From assembly GCA_045802605.1 (NCBI GenBank), contig JBJMQS010000015.1, positions 186,001 through 250,000 of the forward strand: 64,000 nucleotides of DNA, written 5' to 3'. Source of the DNA: JBJMQS01 sp045802605 (GTDB taxonomy: Bacteria; Planctomycetota; Planctomycetia; Gemmatales; Gemmataceae). Positions 17,521-25,866 of the stretch are shown in pieces (the first letter of the stretch is position 1; each line of letters starts with the position of its first letter). The position numbers and the translations under genes are program-made. The notes beneath the pieces were generated by a model. It searched no databases. It was not told the DNA's origin and worked only from the letters and a program-made list of their open reading frames with translations.

Positions 17521-18537
17521 ATGCGGGGCATTGCCATGTCTGCCGAAGCCACCATTGAAACTCCTCCAGATCAAATCCCGGATGAGCGATTCTGGGTGAA
17601 GTACTCGCCCAACAAGGAGCTGCCGCTCTCCGGACTTTCGTCGGTGGCGGTGCACATCTTCATCGGCGTGGTGATGATCGTGCTGTTTAGCTTCGTACTC
17701 GCCGGCACCCGCGACAGCGGCATGCCGGTCGAATCCGTGTCGCTCGGCGACGACAACAATGCGGGCGGAGGCGGCGATTCGGATGGCGCGGGGAACGTCC
17801 AGCCGGGCACGCCTCGTGTCGAGCGCGGCGTGGAGATGCCGGCCGACTCCGCGTTGCCCAACGTCCAGCTTGGTGCACAGCCCGACATCCGTGCATTGCC
17901 GCCCGATCTGGAAATTCGCGCCGATGCGGATCGCATATTGCCCGACTCGTCGGAAGCCAAGGACAAGTTGAACAACGTTGGCAAAGCCGATCCGAAAGAT
18001 GGCTCGCCACAGGGTAAAGGCAAAGGCGGCGCGGGCTCGGGCGGAGGCCAGGGCAGCGGCACGGGGCCTGGCACCGGGGCCGGAGCCGGCCCGGGCACCG
18101 CCGGTAGCATCCGACAGGCGCGCAACAAGCGATGGGTGATGTCATTCAGCACGATCGGCGGTCCGGATTATCTACATCAGCTGTCGGTGCTCGGCGCTGT
18201 CGTGGTGGCGGAATATCCGGATGGCACACGGATCATGTTCCGCAAGTTGGACAAGTCACCGGTGCCGGCCGAGCCAATCGACTCGGATATTTACACTCGC
18301 ATGGTCTGGGTCGATGAACGACCGGGCGCGGTGTCAGAATTATCCGGCGCGATGGGTATCGAACGCACGCCCCAAGCTATCCGTGTCTATTTCCCGACAA
18401 AGCTAGAAGCGGAGTTGTTGAACAAAGAATTGAAATATCGGGGCAAGAAAGAAGAAGAGATTCATTCGACGGTGTTCCGGGTTTTTTGCCAAGGCAACAC
18501 CTATCGTTTTGAAGTGACGGAACAGAAATACAACTGA
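17521..18537 (+). CDS. Single-pass membrane protein with Gly-rich linker
   Basis: 338 residues. A short cytoplasmic N-terminus is followed by one membrane helix (about 42-62: VAVHIFIGVVMIVLFSFVLA). Then comes a low-complexity Gly/Asp/Pro region to about 200, including GKGKGGAGSGGGQGSG, and a globular C-terminal domain of about 135 residues (RWVMSFSTIGGPDYLHQL...). The layout recalls TonB/biopolymer-transport accessory proteins of planctomycetes, but no TonB or ExbD motif is visible. ATG 17536 is an alternative start with a GGGG site. Function is unknown. Confidence 0.75.
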   Translation: MRGIAMSAEATIETPPDQIPDERFWVKYSPNKELPLSGLSSVAVHIFIGVVMIVLFSFVLAGTRDSGMPVESVSLGDDNNAGGGGDSDGAGNVQPGTPRVERGVEMPADSALPNVQLGAQPDIRALPPDLEIRADADRILPDSSEAKDKLNNVGKADPKDGSPQGKGKGGAGSGGGQGSGTGPGTGAGAGPGTAGSIRQARNKRWVMSFSTIGGPDYLHQLSVLGAVVVAEYPDGTRIMFRKLDKSPVPAEPIDSDIYTRMVWVDERPGAVSELSGAMGIERTPQAIRVYFPTKLEAELLNKELKYRGKKEEEIHSTVFRVFCQGNTYRFEVTEQKYN

Positions 18538-18695
18538 CAAGTGCTTTGATTTTTTGGTGTGTCAGCCCGCATCTTTGCGTGCGCCGAATTCACTACTGAC
18601 ACTGCAAAAACGCGTCGGTCAATTTACGATTGGTTGAAGCGTTTGCCGCCAGGTTGGCGACGCAACACGTGATGCACACCGAGAGGAACTCGACC

Positions 18696-19526
18696 ATGAA
18701 CGCGAAGGCCGCCGAGGCGGAACTCGACTTGAAGAAGCTGGCGGAACCGTTCGCCCGCGAAGACATCGAATGGCGAATTGGCCGCTCTGGAAAAACCGAA
18801 AAAGGCTTTTGGGCCACCGCCCTGGCCTACCTCACCAACCGCGCCATCATGCAGCGGCTCGACGACGTTTGTGGGCCTCAGCGCTGGCGCAATGAATATC
18901 GCGAATGGCAAGTCGGCGACAAGTTCGGCGTCTTGTGCGGCATCTCCATCAAAGTTGGCGACGAATGGGTCACCAAGTGGGATGGCGCTGAGAACACCGA
19001 CATCGAGTCGATCAAAGGCGGCTTGTCGGACTCCATGAAGCGGGCCGCCGTGCAATGGGGCGTTGGCCGGTATCTCTATGACCTCGATGAGACATTTGTC
19101 GAGTGCGTGGCCATGAAGAAGCCGGGCTACAACTTTGCGAAAAGCAAAGATGGCACCTTCTATTGGAAGACGCCCGAACTGCCGAACTGGGCACTCCCCC
19201 ATGCAGCCAACACGAACGGCACCGGGAAAGATGCGGGAAGCCAGCCGAGCCTGCAACTGGTCAAGGAAATGCTTGTGGGGTGCGTGAACGAATCCCGGCT
19301 GAACACGGTTTACCACCGTGCCCGCAAATGGCCGTGGACTTCGACGGAGTTGGGCGAGATCAACGAGACTTATTTGAACGAGTTCTCGCGGATTACCGGC
19401 TGGGTTTTGCGGGAAAACACCTTCCACGATTCCACCGGTCTCGCCGTGGCGACCATGGTGGAAGATTTGTCGGGGGGTATTTCGATTCGACGGAGCATCC
19501 GCGTGCCCACCGTGATGGCAGGTTGA
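18696..19526 (+). CDS. Rad52/Rad22-family (DdrA-like) single-strand annealing protein
   Basis: 276 residues. The N-terminal two thirds match the Rad52-type annealing fold: WRIGRSGKTEKGFWATALAY, VCGPQRWRNEYREW, then TDIESIKGGLSDSMKRAAVQWGVGRYLYDL, the most conserved Rad52 stretch. The C-terminal part (about 190-276) is less conserved. Such proteins anneal complementary single strands in recombination and repair and are common in phages and in Deinococcus (DdrA). The ATG at 18696 has an AGAGGA site. No phage genes lie nearby, so it appears resident. Confidence 0.8.
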   Translation: MNAKAAEAELDLKKLAEPFAREDIEWRIGRSGKTEKGFWATALAYLTNRAIMQRLDDVCGPQRWRNEYREWQVGDKFGVLCGISIKVGDEWVTKWDGAENTDIESIKGGLSDSMKRAAVQWGVGRYLYDLDETFVECVAMKKPGYNFAKSKDGTFYWKTPELPNWALPHAANTNGTGKDAGSQPSLQLVKEMLVGCVNESRLNTVYHRARKWPWTSTELGEINETYLNEFSRITGWVLRENTFHDSTGLAVATMVEDLSGGISIRRSIRVPTVMAG

Positions 19527-19837
19527 GACAACAACTTCACAGGTGCCTTCGCAGTGCAGGAATCTGTTGCCGCTCGCGGCGTCAGATTCCTGCGGCTAAC
19601 CTCCGTTTCGCCGTTGCGCTTCGTCAATTTCGCAACGCGGAACGGCCAGAATGGATAGGGACAATCGTCTTTTGACTTTTCGCCCAAGTTTCATTTCGCG
19701 TTTTGGAAGTGGCACGACCGTTGCGACCTGGTTTTCCTAATTCGCAGGGTTGACCTATTCACCTCATTGTGCGGTGGACGATCTTGTGGGAGCGATGCGT
19801 AGGTCTTGTCCCGCGCAATTTCTGCATTGGATTCACT
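19527..19837. other. Intergenic region with one hairpin
   Basis: No convincing coding sequence is seen across this 311-nt gap. A hairpin at 19556-19593 (GCAGGAATCTG...CAGATTCCTGC) could terminate the Rad52-like gene. The rest is the upstream region of the surface-protein gene, with no confident promoter elements. Confidence 0.6.
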
Positions 19838-21034
19838 ATGTCACGGAAGCGATCGACTAAACTTCATATGCACCGATTGGAAGAACGGGACGTTCCGGCA
19901 ACGCCTTCGCCAATCCCGCAGTTCGAAGCAAGTTATTTCAACGAGCAGTTCTATCTGCGAAACAACCCCGACGTGGCGGCCGGGGTGAATAGCGGCGCTT
20001 TTACAGCTGAAGAACATTTCCGGCAGTATGGCGACCGAGAAGGTCGAGCCGGAAGTCCCTTGTTTGATCCCTCGTTTTACCTGAATCACAACCCGGACGT
20101 CGCCGCTGCTGTAGCCGCAGGACAGATTACGCCACAACTTCATTTCGAACTTTTCGGTCAGTTCGAACACCGCGACCCAAGTGCCGCCTTTTCCACCAGT
20201 TTTTACTTGAACGAGAATCCCGATGTTCGCGCCGCGGACGATCGTGGTGAGATTTCGGCCTTCGCCCATCTACTGTACTTCGGCGAGTTCGAGGACCGGG
20301 CACCTTTTGCCGGGTTCGATCGCGAAACGTACCTCGACGAGAATCCCGACGTCCGTCAGGCAATTCAAGAAGGTCGCATCAAAGGAGCAGTCGAGCACTA
20401 CGAACAATATGGCCAGCACGAAGGCCGAAACGGTTCCGGCCTCGGTAGTAGCTCCGGCTCAAGCAGCGGAAGCATATCCGGCTCGAATAGCGGCTCGACC
20501 TCCGGTTCCACTAGTGGAAGCAATTCCGGCTCTACGAGTGGATCAACTTCCGGTTCAACTAGCGGCAGTGCGTCAGGCTCGACAAGTGGTTCAACATCCG
20601 GGTCTACGAGCGGAAGTACCTCAGGCAGCACGTCCGGTTCAACTTTTGGCTCGACCAGTGGTTCGACGAGCGGAAGTACGAGCGGCTCGACAAGCGGGTC
20701 TACTTCGGGGTCGACGAGCGGGAGTACTTCAGGTTCAACATCAGGGTCAACTTCGGGCTCGACAAGCGGATCCACATCAGGGTCCACAAGCGGTTCAACC
20801 TCGGGATCGACGTCAGGCTCGACAAGTGGATCAACGAGCGGGTCTACGAGCGGTTCGGGGTCAACGTCGGGTTCAACCAGCGGCTCTACATCTGGTTCGA
20901 CCAGTGGGTCTGGCTCGACCTCGGGTTCTACTAGCGGTAGTACTTCGGGTTCGACGAGTGGATCGACATCCGGTTCAACCAGTGGATCCACAAGTGGTTC
21001 CACCTCGGGTTCCACCAGCGGGTCTGGCTCCTAA
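19838..21034 (+). CDS. Repetitive Ser/Gly/Thr-rich surface protein with four NPDV repeats
   Basis: 398 residues. The N-terminus contains LEERDVPAT, the motif found at the start of many large planctomycete surface proteins in place of a standard signal peptide. Four repeats of about 38 residues follow (about 25-200), each of the form F..xFYLxxNPDVxxA...G......H...FGxxExR. From about residue 203 to the end the protein is almost pure (Gly-Ser-Thr-Ser)n. The codons for Ser, Gly and Thr vary widely from unit to unit, so the repeat is maintained at protein level. A cell-surface adhesive or stalk-like role is plausible. The next gene encodes glycosyltransferase and FkbM domains that could decorate it. 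Confidence 0.82.
   Translation: MSRKRSTKLHMHRLEERDVPATPSPIPQFEASYFNEQFYLRNNPDVAAGVNSGAFTAEEHFRQYGDREGRAGSPLFDPSFYLNHNPDVAAAVAAGQITPQLHFELFGQFEHRDPSAAFSTSFYLNENPDVRAADDRGEISAFAHLLYFGEFEDRAPFAGFDRETYLDENPDVRQAIQEGRIKGAVEHYEQYGQHEGRNGSGLGSSSGSSSGSISGSNSGSTSGSTSGSNSGSTSGSTSGSTSGSASGSTSGSTSGSTSGSTSGSTSGSTFGSTSGSTSGSTSGSTSGSTSGSTSGSTSGSTSGSTSGSTSGSTSGSTSGSTSGSTSGSTSGSTSGSTSGSGSTSGSTSGSTSGSTSGSGSTSGSTSGSTSGSTSGSTSGSTSGSTSGSTSGSTSGSGS
20443..21031 (+). repeat. Degenerate 12-nt coding repeat
   Basis: About 590 nt coding for (GSTS)n-type units. Units differ at third positions and in Ser codon family (TCN and AGY mixed). Long antisense ORFs across it (VEPLVDP-like) are by-products of the repeat. Confidence 0.85.
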
Positions 21035-21125
21035 TTTGCTGACCGCAGGTGCAAAGAGTGTTTTCGGCTGACTGAGCGGTTGCAGTCGGCCGAACACTCG
21101 TTTTCTAACCTTATGAGACTTACCA

Positions 21126-23312
21126 TTGTTCGATGCAGCGTTATGCATCACCTTGCCGCGACGAGCCGATCGTTGGGCCGCCTTTCAAAAGCGATGTCCG
21201 GCCGACTGGCCATTTCGGCGAGTGGTCGCGTTCCCCGCTACGGATGGCAAACTGTGCCCACGGCCAGCTTGGTGGACTGAGAGCGCGGGCGCTTGGGGCT
21301 GCATGCGGTCCCATCTTCGCATCATCGAACGGTGCCTCAACGCGGGCTATCAAAGTGCGCTGGTCTTCGAAGACGATGCGCTCTTCCCTGAGAACTTCGT
21401 CCGTGATTTGCAAACGTTTCTGTTACATCTGCCCGCAGATTGGCAAATGATCTATTTGGGCGGCCAGCTTTTGCGCGATGGCTATCGGCCGCCGACCAAA
21501 GTGAATGACTGGGTCTATCGTCCTTACAACGTCAACCGTTTGCACGCGTACGCAATTCGCGGTACGGCCATGTTGCGCACGCTCTATGAGCATTTGACTT
21601 CCCAGGACTGGTTCAGTTGGCACCATATCGATCATCATTTTGGCCGTTTGCATCAGACCGGCAAATATGGCGTCTACGTCCCGAAGCGTTGGTTAGTCGG
21701 GCAACTCGAGGACCAGTCGGACATTACCAGCCAACCGTCCTCCACAAACTTTTGGGAGCATGCCGAGGACGTCGCCAGACGAGGTCCGCAGGCGTTGACC
21801 GTAGTCTTGGGCTTACATGAGTCAGGGTCCGAACGAATCGCGCTCGCGCTGGAACGGCTGGGCGTGCACATGGGTGATGAGTTGGGCGATGCGATCGCAA
21901 TGCAAGACGCGCAAGACCCACGCTTAACGACTCTGTGTGAACAAGCCGCTCCTTTCCCGGCCGCGCAAATTGCCATGCGCGAAGACCATTTGCTCGATCG
22001 ACTTGGCGATTGGCTCGGTCACCACATGTGGCGCGCGCGCCTGCAGAATAAACAAGCGGGCGCCAAGCATCCCCTGCTCTGCTTACTGACGCCTTACCTC
22101 AAGGATTTCTGCGGTGACCGGCTCAAAGCGATCGACGTGCGAACATCGCTGGATAATGCCGTGGCCGCGACCAGCACCAAGCTGAATCAGGGCAATCCGG
22201 CTCAAGGCACCAGCGTTGCCCAAAGTTTGCAGGACTGGCTGTTACATGCGAAGGAGAAGTTCCTAGCGACGGTGCCGCATTTGTCGTTGGGACGAGAGTA
22301 TTGGGAACAAAATCCAGCCCAGGCCGTGGAGCGGATCGTGGAGTTCTTAGGGCTGCACCGCACCGAGGAGCAAAAGGCACATGCCGTCGCGGCCCTATCC
22401 GGCACGCATCGCGAGATGGTGCCGACGCCGGTATCGGCCACGAAGGGATCAAAGGAGACATCACAAGGTGATCCGCTGTTCAAGTTGCTGAGTCCAGCAC
22501 GTCAAACTGTCGTCGTGGACGTCGGCGCCAACCCGATCGACGGCATGCCGCCCTACAAGGGGATGCTCGACAAGGGTCTTTGCCGCGTCGTTGGCTTTGA
22601 CCCTCAACCATCGGCCATGGCGTTGTTGCAAAGTCGCAATGGAGATCGCGAGACCTATTTGCCATTTGCGGTCGGCGACGGCTCGGAGCAAATGCTCAAC
22701 ATCTGTGCGGTCCCGGGGATGACCAGCGTCTTGAAACCCGACCAGCGAACATTGTCACTCTTTCCGAGGTTCTCGGAATTTGGACGGGTCGTCGGCGCTG
22801 AGAAAATTCAGACGCGATCGCTCGATGCGATATCTGAAATTCCGGCGATCGATTTTCTCAAGATCGATGTGCAAGGTGGCGAACTCGGAATCTTCCGTGC
22901 CGGTAGAAAGAAGTTGGCCGAGGCGGTCGTCATTCAAACAGAAGTCGCCTTCGTGCCGCTCTATCAGAATCAGCCGCCACTGGGTCAACTCGATATGGAG
23001 TTGCGAGAACAAGGCTTCATTCCGCACGCCCTGGTGGAACTCAAGCGGTGGGTCATCGCACCCGCCGGCGGGGATGACGCTCGGCTCAATTCCAACCAGC
23101 TACTCGAAGCGGATTTGGTTTACGTGCGCGACTTCCGCAATCCTGCCGCTATGAGCGATGAGCAATTGAAACATTTGGCGCTGATCGCACACCATTGTTA
23201 CCGCTCCTTCGACCTGGCACTGCACTGTTTGCTTGAGCTGGAAACCCGCGGCCTGGTTCCGACACCGATTAGGCAGATTTACCTCGAAGAAGTCGTCGCC
23301 CGCTCAAATTGA
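21126..23312 (+). CDS. Three-domain protein: GT25 glycosyltransferase, sulfotransferase-like, FkbM methyltransferase
   Basis: 728 residues. Residues 1-215 match glycosyltransferase family 25 (ITLPRRADRWAAF, GAWGCMRSHLRIIERC, VFEDDALFPENF). Residues about 220-435 look like a sulfotransferase-type P-loop domain (TVVLGLHESGSERIALALERLG and a C-terminal AVERIVEFLGL). Residues about 455-690 are an FkbM-type methyltransferase (VVVDVGANPIDG, then DFLKIDVQGGELGIFRAG). The predicted activity is synthesis and O-methylation, perhaps sulfation, of a glycan. The start is a TTG without clear ribosome-binding site; an in-frame stop lies just upstream. It follows the Ser/Thr-rich surface protein by 91 nt, suggesting that protein as acceptor. 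Confidence 0.83.
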   Translation: MFDAALCITLPRRADRWAAFQKRCPADWPFRRVVAFPATDGKLCPRPAWWTESAGAWGCMRSHLRIIERCLNAGYQSALVFEDDALFPENFVRDLQTFLLHLPADWQMIYLGGQLLRDGYRPPTKVNDWVYRPYNVNRLHAYAIRGTAMLRTLYEHLTSQDWFSWHHIDHHFGRLHQTGKYGVYVPKRWLVGQLEDQSDITSQPSSTNFWEHAEDVARRGPQALTVVLGLHESGSERIALALERLGVHMGDELGDAIAMQDAQDPRLTTLCEQAAPFPAAQIAMREDHLLDRLGDWLGHHMWRARLQNKQAGAKHPLLCLLTPYLKDFCGDRLKAIDVRTSLDNAVAATSTKLNQGNPAQGTSVAQSLQDWLLHAKEKFLATVPHLSLGREYWEQNPAQAVERIVEFLGLHRTEEQKAHAVAALSGTHREMVPTPVSATKGSKETSQGDPLFKLLSPARQTVVVDVGANPIDGMPPYKGMLDKGLCRVVGFDPQPSAMALLQSRNGDRETYLPFAVGDGSEQMLNICAVPGMTSVLKPDQRTLSLFPRFSEFGRVVGAEKIQTRSLDAISEIPAIDFLKIDVQGGELGIFRAGRKKLAEAVVIQTEVAFVPLYQNQPPLGQLDMELREQGFIPHALVELKRWVIAPAGGDDARLNSNQLLEADLVYVRDFRNPAAMSDEQLKHLALIAHHCYRSFDLALHCLLELETRGLVPTPIRQIYLEEVVARSN

Positions 23313-23513
23313 GCCCTAAAGAAATACTCCAGAGTTTGTATTTGAAATTGCCACAAGTCATTTAAAGCCAATATTTTGCGAATCGCCATGCCGTGAATCC
23401 TTCTGGCACGATTTGCATCTAATTTGTGTACCAAAATCCGGTGTTTCGGGACTGAGATTGGAATGCCTCCGCCTCTGGCTCTTGCATCGGACCTAAAGGA
23501 AAGGGTGACAACG

Positions 23514-23963
23514 ATGTCGATCGAGTTTAACTCGGTTCACGATGTGCCAAACAACGGCACGCACGAACCGGATAATATGCCGGAGGCTGTCGATTCCGAA
23601 TCCACGATCCCGATGGACGAGGCTCGGAACGGCAACTTGTGGCATTCCGAAGCGGGTCGCAAGGGCGCTCACCGAGTGCACCAGTTGATTCGCGAGGGCC
23701 GGCTCTATGAACAAGAGCATGGCCTGAAGCGAGGTCGCCAGCGACTTCGCCAGTTGATGGAAATGGGCAAGCTCTATGAGCAAGAGCACAGCCTGGTGCC
23801 TGAAGAGGAAACCAAAGGTCGTGTCCGGCTCTCGCGAATGGAACGTGAAGAGTTGCTCAAGACGCTGTTGCAATGCCTGGTTCGCCTCTCCAAGCCGAGC
23901 TTCCGCGACGACTTCGAGCGCGTGCTCTCGGTTCTGGCGAGCAAAACAGGTGATGCAGCCTAA
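23514..23963 (+). CDS. Hypothetical protein with duplicated LYEQEH motif
   Basis: 149 residues. ATG 23514 is chosen because AGGAAAGGG lies about 10 nt upstream. The N-terminal 45 residues are acidic and probably disordered. Residues about 48-96 contain two tandem copies of a unit of roughly 24 residues (VHQLIREGRLYEQEHGL and LRQLMEMGKLYEQEHSL). A helical C-terminal domain follows (REELLKTLLQCLVRLSKPSF). No signal peptide is present. I do not recognise the family. A rho-independent terminator follows directly, so it is a single-gene unit. Confidence 0.65.
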   Translation: MSIEFNSVHDVPNNGTHEPDNMPEAVDSESTIPMDEARNGNLWHSEAGRKGAHRVHQLIREGRLYEQEHGLKRGRQRLRQLMEMGKLYEQEHSLVPEEETKGRVRLSRMEREELLKTLLQCLVRLSKPSFRDDFERVLSVLASKTGDAA

Positions 23964-23985
23964 GACAACGTGAAGCAAGTCTTCG

Positions 23986-24020
23986 AAAGGCCGGACGTCT
24001 GTCCGGCCTTTGTTCGTTTT
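23986..24020 (+). terminator. Rho-independent terminator
   Basis: AAAGGCCGGACGT and its complement (ending CCGGCCTTT) form a stem of about 12 bp at 23986-24011, followed by a T-rich run (TGTTCGTTTTT). This ends the upstream hypothetical gene before the polyketide island begins. Confidence 0.85.
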
Positions 24021-24031
24021 TGGCGGTGACG

Positions 24032-24763
24032 ATGGCGCTGATATCAGATCTTACGACGCGTATCTCCACGCCGGAGATTATGGATCAACCCGGCCTCGAC
24101 GCCGAGCGCCATCGCGCGGCCTTGACCGGTTTGGGACGAATCAATTCTGTCAGTCGCAGCGCCAACATTCTTTGGCCGCCCATCGCCGCGGCCGCGCAAA
24201 CGAATTCGAAGCTGACGATCTTGGATGTAGCCTGTGGGGGCGGCGACATCGCGGTGGCGCTTTCACAAAAGGCGAAGAAGCATGGATTAGCTGTTCGCAT
24301 CGACGGCTGCGATATTAGTTCGATCGCACTGGAGTTCGCCCGGCAAAACGCGCGGCGTGCGGAACTGGACGTGCGATTCTTCCAAGCTGATGTGATCAAT
24401 GAGCCGATCCCAACGGGATACGACATCATTATTTGCTCACTGTTTTTGCATCACCTTTCAGAGCCTCAGGCCATCCGATTTCTTCGCGGCATTGGCAAAG
24501 CAGCAAAGGAGATGGTAATTGTTCAAGACCTCCGACGATCGCGGCTTGGGTTGATGCTCGCGCATTTGGCGGGGCGCGTGCTGACACGGAGCGACGTCGT
24601 ACGCAACGACGGCCCCGCTTCGGTGCGGGCCGCATTCACTGTGAAAGAAGCGAAATCGCTTGCGGAACGAGCGAAGCTTGAGGACGCCATATTCACGCGG
24701 CATTGGCCCTGTCGGTGGCGAATGGTCTGGGAGGCACCACTTTTGCATCCAGAACGCCCATGA
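24032..24763 (+). CDS. UbiE/SrsB-like SAM methyltransferase of the type III PKS island
   Basis: 243 residues. The N-terminus (RISTPEIMDQPGLDAERH...GLGRINSVSRSANILWPP) is characteristic of methyltransferases that accompany type III PKSs in planctomycetes. Motif I is LTILDVACGGGDIAVAL and motif post-I DGCDISSIALEFA. Its stop overlaps the PKS start by 4 nt (ATGA), so the two are coupled. By analogy with SrsB of Streptomyces griseus it may O-methylate an alkylresorcinol-type product. In-frame TTG (24020) and GTG (24026) are alternative starts. Confidence 0.85.
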   Translation: MALISDLTTRISTPEIMDQPGLDAERHRAALTGLGRINSVSRSANILWPPIAAAAQTNSKLTILDVACGGGDIAVALSQKAKKHGLAVRIDGCDISSIALEFARQNARRAELDVRFFQADVINEPIPTGYDIIICSLFLHHLSEPQAIRFLRGIGKAAKEMVIVQDLRRSRLGLMLAHLAGRVLTRSDVVRNDGPASVRAAFTVKEAKSLAERAKLEDAIFTRHWPCRWRMVWEAPLLHPERP

Positions 24764-25866
24764 CCCTCGCCATCCATGGTTTTGGCCTCGCCGTTTCAAA
24801 AACCGCCGTGGATCAAGAGCAGGCCTGGGCCATGGCATCGCGGATCGCGTGTCGAACCGAGGAAGATCGCGCCTGGCTGCGGCTCATGTTCGAGCAAACA
24901 GGGATCCGCTCGCGGCATATTCACTTCTCCGAAATCGTCGTCGAAGATTTGATCGAAGGCACTCGTCAATCGGATTCCGTGTTTCTGCCTCGGCTACCTG
25001 ACGACGGTGCTGGGCCTACTACCGCGCAGCGGATGCAAGCGTATCACGGCGAAGCGACGCACCTGGCCATTCAATCGTGCCGACAAGCGCTTCGAGTTTC
25101 GGATGTAAAGCCAAGCGAGATTACGCACCTGGTCACAGTCTCATGCACCGGCTTCGCGGCTCCCGGCGTCGATTGTGAATTGATTGACAATCTCAAGTTG
25201 TCTCCGGACATTGCTCGAACAAACGTCGGCTTCATGGGCTGCCATGGTGCCCTCAATGGGTTGCGCGTCGCCAAAGCGTATGCCGAATCCGATTCAAGCG
25301 CGAAAGTCCTGCTGTGCGCCACGGAGATTTGCAGCGTTCACTTTCATTACGGTTGGGAGCCGCAGAAACTGGTGGCCAATGCGCTCTTCGCCGATGGTTC
25401 GGCCGCGCTTGTCGCTTCTAGTGAAGCACGCAAACCGAGTTGGCATTTGGTCGCAAATGGCTCCTACATCGTGCCTGATTCGGCCAACGCGATGTCGTGG
25501 TCGATCGTCGATCATGGCTTCGAAATGACGCTGTCGAAACAGGTGCCGGCAATCATCGCGACGAATTTGCGGCCATGGCTCGTCGAGTGGCTTGCAAAAT
25601 TGAACATGCGGATCGAGCAAATTGCGAACTGGGTGGTGCATCCTGGTGGTTCGCGCGTCTTGCAGATCGTGCAAGAATCCTTGGAGTTGAGCCCTGATCA
25701 TCTGGAGGCGAGTCGCGAAGTCTTCGCCGAATATGGCAACATGTCGTCCCCGACGGTCCTCTTCATTCTGGAGCGGCTAGCGCGCAAGCAGGCGCGGGGG
25801 GCGTGTGTTGCAATGGCATTCGGGCCTGGGATGACGATCGAAGCGGCTTATCTGGAATTCCGTTGA
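24760..25866 (+). CDS. Type III polyketide synthase (chalcone/stilbene/alkylresorcinol synthase family)
   Basis: 368 residues. The Cys-His-Asn triad is visible: Cys129 in TVSCTGFAAPG, His294 in WVVHPGGSRVL and Asn327 in YGNMSSPTVLF. The family ending GPGMTIEAAYLEFR is intact. The enzyme condenses an acyl-CoA or acyl-ACP starter with malonyl-CoA. Bacterial relatives such as ArsB/SrsA use long fatty starters to make alkylresorcinols or alkylpyrones, but the chain length accepted here cannot be read. It is coupled to the methyltransferase, and its last 104 nt overlap the convergent FAD oxidoreductase gene. Confidence 0.93.
   Translation: MTLAIHGFGLAVSKTAVDQEQAWAMASRIACRTEEDRAWLRLMFEQTGIRSRHIHFSEIVVEDLIEGTRQSDSVFLPRLPDDGAGPTTAQRMQAYHGEATHLAIQSCRQALRVSDVKPSEITHLVTVSCTGFAAPGVDCELIDNLKLSPDIARTNVGFMGCHGALNGLRVAKAYAESDSSAKVLLCATEICSVHFHYGWEPQKLVANALFADGSAALVASSEARKPSWHLVANGSYIVPDSANAMSWSIVDHGFEMTLSKQVPAIIATNLRPWLVEWLAKLNMRIEQIANWVVHPGGSRVLQIVQESLELSPDHLEASREVFAEYGNMSSPTVLFILERLARKQARGACVAMAFGPGMTIEAAYLEFR

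Noticed and set aside
20398..21015. 205-residue antisense ORF made of VEPLVDP-type repeats
   Set aside because: It is the reverse strand of the (GSTS)n coding repeat; the sense frame has the surface-protein N-terminal domains, and the antisense ORF has no start context or recognisable domain.
20443..21031. Possible CRISPR-like or minisatellite array
   Set aside because: Units are 12-nt codon-degenerate repeats without spacers, inside a coding frame, so it is a protein repeat.
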